Source: Corallococcus sp.
GTDB taxonomy: Bacteria; Bacillota; Clostridia; Christensenellales; CAG-314
Assembly: GCA_023663205.1 (NCBI GenBank)
Contig: JAMPHX010000074.1
Span: forward strand, 1-6,476
Length of the DNA: 6,476 nucleotides
Direction of reading: 5' to 3'
Made by a program: the position numbers and the translations under genes. Below the pieces are notes generated by a model. It was not told where the DNA came from and did no database searches. It was given only the letters and a program-made list of their open reading frames with translations. Shown here piece after piece: positions 1 through 6,146 of the stretch (the stretch's first letter is position 1; each line of letters starts with the position of its first letter).

Positions 1-382
1 TGCAGTACAATCCTTCGTATTCGGCTTTGTAAAGGTCGCCGGAAGCAAGCAGTTTTTCGTATATTTTTTGGACGGCTTTTTCGTGATAGTCGTCGGTAGT
101 GCGAATAAACTTGTCGTAGGAAATGTTCAACGCTTTCCACAGTTTGGTAATTTGTTCGTACAATCCGTCTACAAACGCTTGCGGAGTAACTCCCGCTTTT
201 GCCGCGCGCTGTTCTACCTTTTGTCCGTGTTCGTCCGTACCCGTCAAATAAAACACGTCGTAGTTCTGCATTCGTTTGAAGCGCGCCAGTGCGTCGCAAA
301 TGACGGTTGTGTAGCAGTGTCCGAGGTGGAAACTTCCGCTGGAATAGTATATGGGAGTGGTAATGTAAAACTTGTCTTTCAT
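1..382 (-). CDS. metG: Methionyl-tRNA synthetase, N-terminal part (cut by the left window edge)
   Basis: The enzyme charges tRNA-Met with methionine using ATP, in the cytoplasm. Only the first 127 residues are in the window. The class I Rossmann start is clear: ITTPIYYSSG at 7-16, the ATP-binding HIGH signature as HLGH at 19-22, the MetRS-specific block TGTDEHGQK at 47-55, then FIRTTDDYH at 92-100 and EYEGLYC at 121-127, where the zinc-knuckle insert of the family normally begins. The KMSKS loop and anticodon-binding domain lie outside. The start ATG (380-382) has GGAGG at 387-391, 4 nt upstream, and the protein begins where family members begin. A strong sigma-A-like promoter lies at 478-506, giving a leader of roughly 88 nt without an obvious T-box or other known switch. 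The gene diverges from spmA. Identity is near certain from the signature blocks; whether the full gene is intact cannot be seen. Confidence 0.96.
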   Translation of the reverse strand, partial: MKDKFYITTPIYYSSGSFHLGHCYTTVICDALARFKRMQNYDVFYLTGTDEHGQKVEQRAAKAGVTPQAFVDGLYEQITKLWKALNISYDKFIRTTDDYHEKAVQKIYEKLLASGDLYKAEYEGLYC

Positions 383-477
383 ATTTCCTCCGCGTTGCGT
401 ATTGACGAATATGCGTTTGTGTGTTGATTTGCAGCAGTCAAATCCGTTCAATCGAAACAAAATGTTTTTATTGCTTG

Positions 478-506
478 ATTATACTACGAATACATATTTT
501 TGTAAA
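478..506 (-). promoter_or_regulatory. Sigma-A-type promoter of metG
   Basis: Read on the minus strand, TTTACA (501-506) and a perfect TATAAT (478-483) are separated by exactly 17 bp. The predicted transcription start is near 471, about 88 nt before the metG start codon. This is the best match to a housekeeping promoter in the window. It lies only 15 nt from the start codon of the divergent spmA gene. Confidence 0.8.
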
Positions 507-521
507 CAAATAAACTAATTT

Positions 522-1082
522 ATGAACGTCGTTTGGACAACATTGATGATAGCCTCGTTGATTGCCGTTACGGTAGTCAATCCCTCCGCCGCGCTCAGTG
601 CCGCAATGGACGGCGCGACGTCCGCCGTAACTACGGCAATTTCGCTTTGCGCCGTTTACTGTCTGTGGAACGGCATTTTCGGCATATTGGAGCAGAGCAA
701 ACTTGTGGAAACGCTCAGCCGCATAACCAAACCCGTAATAAGGTTTTTGTACGGCAGATTAGACGACGCAGCCGCCGGATACATTGCGATAAATATGTCC
801 GCCAACCTGATAGGCGTTTCCAATGCCGCTACGCCTTCCGCGCAAAAGGCAATAGAAATCATCGAAAAGGACAACTCGACGCTTTCGCGCGCGGGGGCAA
901 TGCTTTTTGTGGTAAACGCAACAAGCATACAACTTATACCCAGCACTGTAATGGGACTTCGCGCTTCTATGGGAAGTATGTCCCCTTCTGACATAATTCT
1001 GCCAACATTTATCTCCACTGCGGTAACAACGGTGCTTGGCGTGCTTTTGGTAAACTTGGCGTACGGCAGGGCAAAAAGATGA
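522..1082 (+). CDS. spmA: Spore maturation protein A (nucleoside-recognition membrane family)
   Basis: This is a 186-residue integral membrane protein, close to the usual SpmA length. In Bacillus subtilis SpmA and SpmB are needed for full dehydration of the spore core; the transported substrate, if any, is not settled. Family hallmarks visible here are the N-terminal hydrophobic helix with MNVVW, the LWNGIFGILEQS segment (48-59) of the nucleoside-recognition ('Gate') fold, NMSANLIGVSNAATP (91-105) and VNATSIQLIPST (131-142). The ATG at 522 is preferred because an in-frame TAA lies at 516-518 and the N-terminus lines up with known SpmA proteins as I remember them. However, there is no Shine-Dalgarno in front of it, only A/T-rich sequence. 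The next in-frame ATG (546) has just a weak GGA. The stop overlaps the spmB start (ATGA), so the two are translationally coupled. Homologues also occur in bacteria that do not sporulate. Confidence 0.9.
   Translation: MNVVWTTLMIASLIAVTVVNPSAALSAAMDGATSAVTTAISLCAVYCLWNGIFGILEQSKLVETLSRITKPVIRFLYGRLDDAAAGYIAINMSANLIGVSNAATPSAQKAIEIIEKDNSTLSRAGAMLFVVNATSIQLIPSTVMGLRASMGSMSPSDIILPTFISTAVTTVLGVLLVNLAYGRAKR
1068..1081 (+). promoter_or_regulatory. Ribosome binding site and ATGA overlap of spmB
   Basis: AGGG at 1068-1071 lies 7 nt before the spmB ATG (1079-1081), inside the end of spmA. The spmA stop TGA (1080-1082) shares bases with this ATG, which is the classic coupling arrangement for two subunits made in step. 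Confidence 0.7.
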
Positions 1083-1582
1083 ATTACGTTTTGCCTGTTT
1101 TGCTTGCCGCAACTCTTGTATACGCCGCGGTAAAAAAAGTAAACGCCTACAACGCGTTTGTGGACGGCGCAAAGCAAAGCGTGTCGCTTACGGTATCGGT
1201 ACTGCCGTATCTTGCGGCAATGTTTGTACTTGTAAATTTGCTTAGGCAAAGCGGTTTGTCGGATTACTTAGTGCGGTTTTTGTCGCCGCCCTTCAAATTG
1301 CTGGGTATTCCGTCGGAACTTGTAGAACTTACTCTTTTGCGTCCCTTTTCGGGCAGCGGCTCTATTGCGCTTTTGACGGAAATCTACAAACAGTACGGCA
1401 CGGACAGTTACGTGGCGCGTTGTGCAAGCGTGATGATGGGCAGTACCGAAACGGTCTTTTACGTTTCTGCCGTGTACTTTGCAAATACAAAAATAAAAAA
1501 GACGGTATTTGCGCTTCCCATTGCGTTGTTTTGTACTCTTGTGGGATGTGTAGTGACCTGCGCGTTGTGCAAAGTAATGTAA
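1079..1582 (+). CDS. spmB: Spore maturation protein B (nucleoside-recognition membrane family)
   Basis: This is a 167-residue membrane protein and the partner of SpmA. Family marks are KKVNAYNAFVDGAK (19-32), LPYLAAMFV (42-50) in a hydrophobic helix, the conserved LLRPFSGSGS block (86-95) and MMGSTETVFYVSAVYF (119-134), followed by a final hydrophobic helix ending at the C-terminus. These blocks are the most conserved part of SpmB. The length is slightly below the roughly 175-180 residues usual in Bacillus. The start is fixed by the 4-nt overlap with spmA and by AGGG 7 nt upstream. In some phyla SpmA and SpmB are fused into one protein, which supports their acting as a complex. I see no intrinsic terminator with a proper T-run in the 52 nt between its stop and the degV promoter. 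Confidence 0.91.
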   Translation: MNYVLPVLLAATLVYAAVKKVNAYNAFVDGAKQSVSLTVSVLPYLAAMFVLVNLLRQSGLSDYLVRFLSPPFKLLGIPSELVELTLLRPFSGSGSIALLTEIYKQYGTDSYVARCASVMMGSTETVFYVSAVYFANTKIKKTVFALPIALFCTLVGCVVTCALCKVM

Positions 1583-1634
1583 ATGCGAACGCAAAACTTT
1601 ATTACGCAAATTTTGTTTTAATGCTGAAAATCCG

Positions 1635-1663
1635 TTGCCCTATTTCATTATATCTGCTATGAT
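1635..1663 (+). promoter_or_regulatory. Sigma-A-type promoter of degV
   Basis: TTGCCC (1635-1640) and TATGAT (1658-1663) are separated by 17 bp. The predicted start is near 1670, about 43 nt before the degV ATG. This explains why degV cannot start at the in-frame TTG at 1635: that codon is the -35 box itself. Confidence 0.7.
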
Positions 1664-1712
1664 GATAAAAACACGGGTGTGCAAATTTTTTCCGTGTCAA
1701 AAGGGGAATTAT

Positions 1713-2591
1713 ATGAATAAGGTAAGAGTTATTACGGACTCCAATTCCGGAATGTTGCAGGCGGAAGCGGAGGCTTTGGGCGTGACGCTTGTTCCTATGC
1801 CGTTCTTTGTGGACGGAGAGGAGTTTTTTGAAGAAATATCGCTAAGTCAGGAGCAGTTTTACCAATTGCTCAAAAGGGATGCAGACGTCAAGACCGCTCA
1901 GCCGTCGCCGTACTACTTGGAAGAACTGTGGGGCGGAATACTCAAAGAATATGACGAAATTGTGTACATACCTATGTGCTCGGGGCTTTCGGGCACTTGC
2001 GAAATGGCAAAGGGTATAGCGGAAAAATACGACGGCAAGGTTCAAGTCGTAGATAACAAGCGCATTTCCATAACTCAAAAGGAAAGCGTAATGGAAGCGG
2101 TTGCTATGGTAAAAGCCGGCAAAACCGCTGCGGAAATAAAAGATTATTTGGAAGAAACGGGCAAAATATCGTCGATATACATCATGGTGGACGATTTGAA
2201 GTATTTGAAGAAGGGCGGACGTATCAAGCCTGCCGCGGCTGCGCTCGGAACAATGCTCAATATCAAACCCGTATTGTTTACGCGCGGCGACAAATTCGAC
2301 AAATTTGCAATGCCCTTTTCCGTCAAACAGGCAAAGAAGCGTATGCTCGACAAGATTGCCGACGAACTCAACACGGAGTTTAAAGAGTATTACGAAAGCG
2401 GACGTATGGTTGCTTCCGTGGCGCACACGCAAAACTTCCAAAATGCCGAGGACTTCAAAAACGAAATTATCGCGGCTTTTCCCAAAATAGTTTTTCACTA
2501 TGTCGACCAATTGTCGCTAAGCGTTTCCTGCCATATAGGTCCGGGTTCGCTTGCCATTGCGCTTGCCGTCAACAACTATTTGGACAAATAA
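1713..2591 (+). CDS. DegV family protein (fatty-acid-binding, FakB-like)
   Basis: DegV/FakB proteins bind a single fatty acid and, with the kinase FakA, present it for phosphorylation to acyl-phosphate, feeding phospholipid synthesis in Bacillota. This 292-residue protein is of normal length and contains the family blocks in order: VITDSNSGM (6-14), TAQPSP (61-66), CSGLSGTC (89-96), VVDNK (112-116), LKYLKKGGRIKP (162-173) and HIGPGSLAIA (274-283). T61, S93, R170 and H274 fall where the carboxylate-binding and conserved residues of characterised FakB proteins sit. Small departures from the common pattern are TDSNS for TDSTS and VVDNK for VVDSK. The start at 1713 has AAGGGG (1701-1706) 6 nt upstream, and MNKVRVITDS is a typical DegV beginning. 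A longer in-frame reading from 1635 is rejected. Promoter and terminator make it a single-gene unit. No fakA is in the window, so FakB function is inferred from the family; many genomes hold several DegV paralogues with different lipid preference. Confidence 0.94.
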   Translation: MNKVRVITDSNSGMLQAEAEALGVTLVPMPFFVDGEEFFEEISLSQEQFYQLLKRDADVKTAQPSPYYLEELWGGILKEYDEIVYIPMCSGLSGTCEMAKGIAEKYDGKVQVVDNKRISITQKESVMEAVAMVKAGKTAAEIKDYLEETGKISSIYIMVDDLKYLKKGGRIKPAAAALGTMLNIKPVLFTRGDKFDKFAMPFSVKQAKKRMLDKIADELNTEFKEYYESGRMVASVAHTQNFQNAEDFKNEIIAAFPKIVFHYVDQLSLSVSCHIGPGSLAIALAVNNYLDK

Positions 2592-2655
2592 GGCATATCG
2601 ACGGTTTTTGAAACGGAATTATCGCTAAAACTTCATAACAATAAAAGATGATTAT

Positions 2656-2685
2656 ACGCGCCGCTAATTTTTCGGCGCGTTTTCT
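2656..2685 (+). terminator. Intrinsic terminator after degV
   Basis: A perfect 8-bp GC-rich stem, ACGCGCCG (2656-2663) with CGGCGCGT (2673-2680), closes a 9-nt loop CTAATTTTT. It is followed by TTTCTATT. It lies 64 nt after the degV stop and faces the degV transcript. Confidence 0.82.
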
Positions 2686-2903
2686 ATTGTAGCAAACGGT
2701 CGCCGAGTAAGTACGTGAGCAAATCTAATGTTTTTCTGCGCATTTAGTCCGCACGGGCTGACGAGTAAATATTTCCGTAAACATAATGTTAATGCCAGCA
2801 AGTATTACGCAACAAGACCGTACTGTTATTGCATAATTGACGATATTTTGCCAAACGGTTTAAGCGCAGAGTTTTGCCGATAGATAAATTGATTGATTTT
2901 AGG
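2686..2903. other. Non-coding gap between the degV terminator and the trkA promoter
   Basis: I see no convincing gene, tRNA or riboswitch here. The only open frame with an ATG (2728-2883, 51 codons, plus) is rich in Cys and Tyr, lacks a good ribosome site and matches nothing I know. A short direct repeat CAAACGGT occurs at both ends of the gap (near 2694 and 2852). The stretch lies upstream of the predicted trkA start site, so it would not be part of the trkA leader. Confidence 0.5.
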
Positions 2904-2932
2904 TTTACTTTACGGCGGTTATGTGGTAAAAT
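2904..2932 (+). promoter_or_regulatory. Extended -10 promoter of trkA-trkH
   Basis: TTTACT (2904-2909) is followed after 17 bp by TAAAAT (2927-2932), with TGG directly before the -10 (2924-2926), an extended -10 element. The predicted start is near 2939, leaving a leader of about 28 nt. That is too short for a c-di-AMP (ydaO-type) riboswitch, so control by that route is not supported. Confidence 0.7.
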
Positions 2933-2966
2933 ACAAACAATTCTATCTCAAATTACAGAGGTATTT

Positions 2967-4310
2967 ATGAAAATAACAATTATCGGCGGCGGAAAAGTAG
3001 GAACTGCGCTGTGCGAACAACTTGTAGACGAGGGACATGACATTGCCGTAATAGACAGCGATGCTCATATTATTTCTTCGCTGATTGACAGTATAGACGT
3101 CAATGCGGTAGTGGGCAACGGCGTTTCCGCGGAAATTCAAAAGGAAGCGGGTGTTCCCGACAGCGATTTGGTAATTGCCTGTACCCCTTCGGACGAACAA
3201 AATATTCTTTGCTGCATGGTAGCCAAGAAGTTGGGCGTTCAAAGGACAATTGCTCGCGTACGTAACCCCGAATATTTCAATTTGTTCATTTCCGACGACT
3301 TGGGGCTCAACCTTATGGTCAATCCCGAAAACGAAGCGTCGGAAGAAATTGCGCGCATAATCGGGTTCCCGTATGCTACCAAGGCGGAACTGCTTGCCGA
3401 AAACACGCTGCTTGTAGAATACAAGATACCCCAAGACAGTAAATTGTCGGGAGTGGCTTTGCGCGATATTTCGCAAAAGTTCAATGCAAGGGTGCTAATC
3501 AGCAATGTGCGGCGCGACGACAATACTTTTGTTCCGAAGGGCGACTTTATCTTGCGCGATGGCGATATAATATACATCACAGCCGCCGTCGACGAACTTT
3601 ACAAACTCTTTCGCAATGCACAAGTGGCGCTGGGGCGCAACAGACACGTATACGTATTGGGCGGCGGCAGAATTGCGTTTTATCTTGCCAAACAGTTGCG
3701 AAGCAAGAACTTCAAAGTAACGGTAATAGAGCGCAACGCGGATGTTTGCAACAAATTGGACGAAATGTTGGACGGCGTGCGCATAATAAACGCCGACGGA
3801 TTCAATCAACGCGTGCTCAAAGAGGAAGACGTGGAAAACGCCGATTCGGTTGTGGCATTATCCGACGACGATGAAAAAAACATACTGATTTCGATGTTTG
3901 TAAAAAGTATCGGCAAAAAAGCCATTGTCAAGGTTGACAAAACCGAGTATATCGATATGCTGGAAAACGTCGGCATAAACAGTATCGTTTCCCCAAAACA
4001 TCTTACGGCAAACCAAATAGTGCGTTTTGTGCGTTCAATGCACACGGGCAAAGGCGGAAGCGTGTGTTCGGTTTACCGTATGCTTGCAAGCGGCGTCGAG
4101 TACGTAGAGTTTGAAGTCGGCAAAGACTTTAAGTACGAGGATGTGGAACTCAGAAATCTGCGTTTAAAAAAGGGCATAATAATAGTCAGCATTACGCACA
4201 ACGGCAAGACGGTAGTTCCCAACGGATTGAATGCTGTCAAGAAGGGCGACCGTGTGGTAATTGCATCGCTGAGCAAAGGTATGGATAGTTTCAACGAAGT
4301 ATTTGAGTAA
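2967..4310 (+). CDS. trkA: TrkA, regulatory NAD/nucleotide-binding subunit of Trk K+ uptake system
   Basis: TrkA is the cytoplasmic ring protein that binds NAD(H) or ATP/ADP and gates the membrane pore TrkH. The 447-residue product has the full duplicated layout (E. coli TrkA is about 458). RCK-N1 starts with IIGGGKVGTAL (5-15) and acidic D30 at the end of strand 2. RCK-C1 lies at about 140-215. RCK-N2 has VLGGGRIAFYLAKQL (230-244) and E255. RCK-C2 lies at about 370-437, ending in a GDRV turn. In the second Rossmann fold the third glycine of GxGxxG is alanine (A237). The start at 2967 is chosen because AGAGG (2957-2961) sits 5 nt upstream, the protein then begins directly with the Rossmann strand as in the family, and the promoter lies between it and an upstream in-frame ATG at 2874, which adds 31 unrelated residues. 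trkH follows after 26 nt, presumably in one operon. Confidence 0.95.
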   Translation: MKITIIGGGKVGTALCEQLVDEGHDIAVIDSDAHIISSLIDSIDVNAVVGNGVSAEIQKEAGVPDSDLVIACTPSDEQNILCCMVAKKLGVQRTIARVRNPEYFNLFISDDLGLNLMVNPENEASEEIARIIGFPYATKAELLAENTLLVEYKIPQDSKLSGVALRDISQKFNARVLISNVRRDDNTFVPKGDFILRDGDIIYITAAVDELYKLFRNAQVALGRNRHVYVLGGGRIAFYLAKQLRSKNFKVTVIERNADVCNKLDEMLDGVRIINADGFNQRVLKEEDVENADSVVALSDDDEKNILISMFVKSIGKKAIVKVDKTEYIDMLENVGINSIVSPKHLTANQIVRFVRSMHTGKGGSVCSVYRMLASGVEYVEFEVGKDFKYEDVELRNLRLKKGIIIVSITHNGKTVVPNGLNAVKKGDRVVIASLSKGMDSFNEVFE

Positions 4311-4336
4311 AATTTTGACTTATTGACGGAAAAATC

Positions 4337-5797
4337 ATGAATTACAAATTTACCGGTTATTTATTGGGAGTAGTAGCCCTGTGCGAAGGCGCATTGCTGC
4401 TTATTCCGTTTATATTGGCGTTGTGCGTCGGCGAAAGTACCGCGCTTGCATTGGGTATTACGGCAGGCATTGCGGTTGCAATAGGCATTCCGCTGGTTCT
4501 GCTCAAACCCAAGGACGCGTCGATGAAAACGCGCGGCGGTTTGGTTTCCGTTGCGCTGTGCTGGATTATGATGTCGCTGATAGGCTGTTTGCCTTTGATT
4601 ATTTCGGGAAAGGTGCCCAACTTTGTGGACGCGTTGTTTGAAACCGTTTCCGGTTTTACCAGCACGGGTTCGTCGATAGTGGCAGATTTGGACGCGCTGG
4701 GGCTTGCTCTCAATATGTGGCGCGCGCTTACGCAGTGGATTGGCGGTATGGGAATATTGCTGTTTGTAATAGCCTTGCTTCCCAAAACCAACGGCGTGGC
4801 AATGCAGGTTTTCAAGGCGGAAACTCCTGGACCAAAAGCAGGCAAACTTGTTTCAAAACTCAGCCTTACGGCAAGAATTTTGTATTTGATATATTTTGTT
4901 CTTACCGTTGCGTGCGCAATAATGTTGATTTGCGGCGGCGTACCCGTTTACGACAGTTTTGTGTTGGCGTTTGCGACGGCGTCCACGGGCGGTTTTACGA
5001 GCAGTAATGCCGGTATTGCTGCATATTCCAACCTTCTGTACGTAGAGTCGGTAATTACTGTGTTTATGTTTTTGTTTGCCATCAACTTTACGCTGCATTA
5101 CTTTGTAATTATAGGCAAAGTGCGCGAAGCCGTTAAAAGCGAAGAAGTTAGGTGGTTTGCAGGCATTATATTAGGCGCAACCGTCGTTATTACGTTGTCG
5201 CTGTTTTTCTCGCACGTATACGAGGATTTTTGGACGTGTTTGAGGTATTCGCTGTTTCAGTCGGTATCGGTCATTACCACAACGGGCTTTGTCTTTGCCG
5301 ATACATCGCAGTGGCCTGCGTTTGCTCAGGTGGTGATACTTCTTCTTATGTTTGTGGGAGGATGCGCGGGTTCTACTGCCGGCGGACTTAAAGTTTCAAG
5401 GATAATGATTTTGACAAAATCCGGTATGCGCGAACTTTCCGCATCGCTCAACCCCAGACGCGTGGTAAACATTCATCTTGAAGGACGCGTGGTGGAAAAA
5501 GATACCGTTCACAGTACGCTGAGATACTTTTTGGTGTACATAATGGTATTTATATTTTCGTTTTTGTTAGTTGTAATAGACAACTTCGGCGTTACGCCGC
5601 AAGCGACGTTTGTAGACGGATTTTCCGCAGTGGCAACCAGTTTGAACAATGTTGGTCCTGCGCTGTTCGATTACGCTTCGGGTAACTTTGCCGATTTTAC
5701 GGCTCTTTCCAAGTGCGTGCTTATTTTCGATATGCTTGCCGGCAGACTGGAAATTTTGCCGCTGCTTATGCTGTTTAACTACCGCTCTTGGCAATGA
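4337..5797 (+). CDS. trkH: TrkH, K+-translocating pore subunit of Trk system
   Basis: TrkH forms the K+ path of the Trk/Ktr/HKT superfamily; a dimer sits on a TrkA tetramer. The 486-residue product matches the family length (E. coli TrkH is 483) and shows the four membrane-pore-membrane repeats. Their filter loops are TSTGSS (108-113), STGGFTS (216-222), TTTGFV (314-319) and NNVGPA (437-442), each with its filter glycine (G111, G218, G317, G440). The gating loop of the third repeat is visible as GGCAGSTAGGLKVSR (341-355). The conserved arginine of the last repeat is R470 in AGRLEI. An extra N-terminal hairpin precedes repeat 1, as in TrkH rather than KtrB. The ribosome site is weak (GGA, 6 nt before the ATG at 4337), fitting translation in series with trkA, 26 nt upstream. 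No clear terminator follows; the first hairpin downstream (5925-5953) has no T-run on this strand. Confidence 0.96.
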   Translation: MNYKFTGYLLGVVALCEGALLLIPFILALCVGESTALALGITAGIAVAIGIPLVLLKPKDASMKTRGGLVSVALCWIMMSLIGCLPLIISGKVPNFVDALFETVSGFTSTGSSIVADLDALGLALNMWRALTQWIGGMGILLFVIALLPKTNGVAMQVFKAETPGPKAGKLVSKLSLTARILYLIYFVLTVACAIMLICGGVPVYDSFVLAFATASTGGFTSSNAGIAAYSNLLYVESVITVFMFLFAINFTLHYFVIIGKVREAVKSEEVRWFAGIILGATVVITLSLFFSHVYEDFWTCLRYSLFQSVSVITTTGFVFADTSQWPAFAQVVILLLMFVGGCAGSTAGGLKVSRIMILTKSGMRELSASLNPRRVVNIHLEGRVVEKDTVHSTLRYFLVYIMVFIFSFLLVVIDNFGVTPQATFVDGFSAVATSLNNVGPALFDYASGNFADFTALSKCVLIFDMLAGRLEILPLLMLFNYRSWQ

Positions 5798-5848
5798 TAT
5801 GCGCGTTTGGGCAACATTCCCGACGGTTTACGACCTCGGCTTTGCAAC

Positions 5849-5890
5849 CGCAGCAACGCGCGTGCCCGTCGCAGCAATGCGTGCGTCTGT
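5849..5890. repeat. 21-bp imperfect tandem repeat, two copies
   Basis: Copy 1 (5849-5869) and copy 2 (5870-5890) both begin CGCAGCAA and match at 16 of 21 positions. All five differences are C/T changes. The unit length is a multiple of three, but I see no coding frame that this would support. Confidence 0.6.
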
Positions 5891-5924
5891 AGTAACACAA
5901 TTTTATGGACACTATAAAAATAGA

Positions 5925-5953
5925 GTAAATACAGGCGTTTTTACCGTATTTAC
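5925..5953. repeat. Hairpin; possible minus-strand intrinsic terminator
   Basis: GTAAATAC (5925-5932) pairs with GTATTTAC (5946-5953). After one unpaired A, GG (5934-5935) pairs with CC (5944-5945), leaving an 8-nt loop. On the minus strand it is followed by TCTATTTTTAT (5924-5914), so it could end leftward transcription from the gene at 6226 or from the element. On the plus strand there is no T-run, so it is a poor terminator for trkH. Confidence 0.5.
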
Positions 5954-5958
5954 AGTAT

Positions 5959-5973
5959 AAAACAGACTGTTTT
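5959..5973. repeat. Short palindrome AAAACAG-A-CTGTTTT
   Basis: This is a perfect 7-bp inverted repeat around a single A. The centre is too tight for a good RNA hairpin, so as a DNA site it would suit a dimeric binding protein better. Nothing else supports an operator role. Confidence 0.45.
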
Positions 5974-5980
5974 CGTATTA

Positions 5981-5999
5981 ACCGCCGTAGACAGCGGTT
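5981..5999. repeat. Small hairpin AACCGC / GCGGTT
   Basis: A 6-bp stem with a 7-8 nt loop lies directly before the long hairpin. With it and the neighbouring palindromes this makes a run of stem-loops in one direction. Confidence 0.5.
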
Positions 6000-6007
6000 T
6001 AGCGTAG

Positions 6008-6093
6008 AACGCAGGAAAGAGCGGAGGCGAGAAATACGGCGGACACGAAAAGCCTGCGCATGCCTGCCGTATTTCCGCCGCCGCTTTTGCGTT
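6008..6093. repeat. Long imperfect hairpin (about 25 bp of pairing)
   Basis: From the tip down, GAAATACGGC (6031-6040) pairs with GCCGTATTTC (6066-6075). After a bulged A, GGCG (6026-6029) pairs with CGCC (6076-6079). After an A/G mismatch, AGCGG (6020-6024) pairs with CCGCT (6081-6085). Beyond an asymmetric internal loop, AACGCA (6008-6013) pairs with TGCGTT (6088-6093). The terminal loop is 25 nt. No T-run follows on either strand, so this is not an ordinary terminator. Confidence 0.8.
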
Positions 6094-6102
6094 ACCCAAT
6101 GG

Positions 6103-6118
6103 GTTAGTTTGTTAGTTC
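6103..6118 (+). repeat. GTTAGTT tandem repeat, 8-bp unit
   Basis: GTTAGTTT (6103-6110) and GTTAGTTC (6111-6118) stand head to tail, followed by GGTTTGTC and another GTTAG at 6129-6133. Just before them ACCCA-A-TGGGT (6094-6104) is a small palindrome. Confidence 0.55.
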
Positions 6119-6128
6119 GGTTTGTCAG

Positions 6129-6146
6129 GTTAGGCGCACGCCTAAC
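6129..6146. repeat. Perfect compact palindrome GTTAGGCG-CA-CGCCTAAC
   Basis: An 8-bp perfect inverted repeat with a 2-nt centre. The arms read GTTAGGC and GCCTAAC, which fit the GTTRRRY and RYYYAAC core boxes of integron attC sites, but they stand in the wrong order and too close for one attC. A protein-binding site or the end of a repeat element is more plausible. No T-run follows on either strand. Confidence 0.7.

Noticed and set aside
1583..1634. Terminator after spmB
   Set aside because: Only a weak A/T pairing (AAAAC with GTTTT) over a long loop is present; no GC-rich stem with a T-run.
1635..1712. N-terminal extension of DegV to the TTG at 1635
   Set aside because: The extension covers the predicted -35 and -10 boxes, while the ATG at 1713 has a strong ribosome site and gives the normal family N-terminus.
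2728..2883. 51-codon open frame on the plus strand between degV and trkA
   Set aside because: Weak upstream sequence, unusual composition (many Cys, Tyr, Phe) and no recognisable motif; below the level for a gene call.
2874..2966. N-terminal extension of TrkA to 2874
   Set aside because: It spans the extended -10 promoter and adds 31 unrelated residues; the ATG at 2967 has AGAGG at 5-nt spacing.
2686..2966. c-di-AMP riboswitch upstream of the K+ uptake genes
   Set aside because: Such switches often precede K+ transporter genes, but the predicted leader is only about 28 nt and I do not see the ydaO/yuaA consensus blocks in the gap.
5799..5960. 53-codon open frame on the plus strand after trkH
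   Set aside because: It has an ATG but no Shine-Dalgarno, spans the 21-bp tandem repeat and the small hairpin, and resembles no protein I know.
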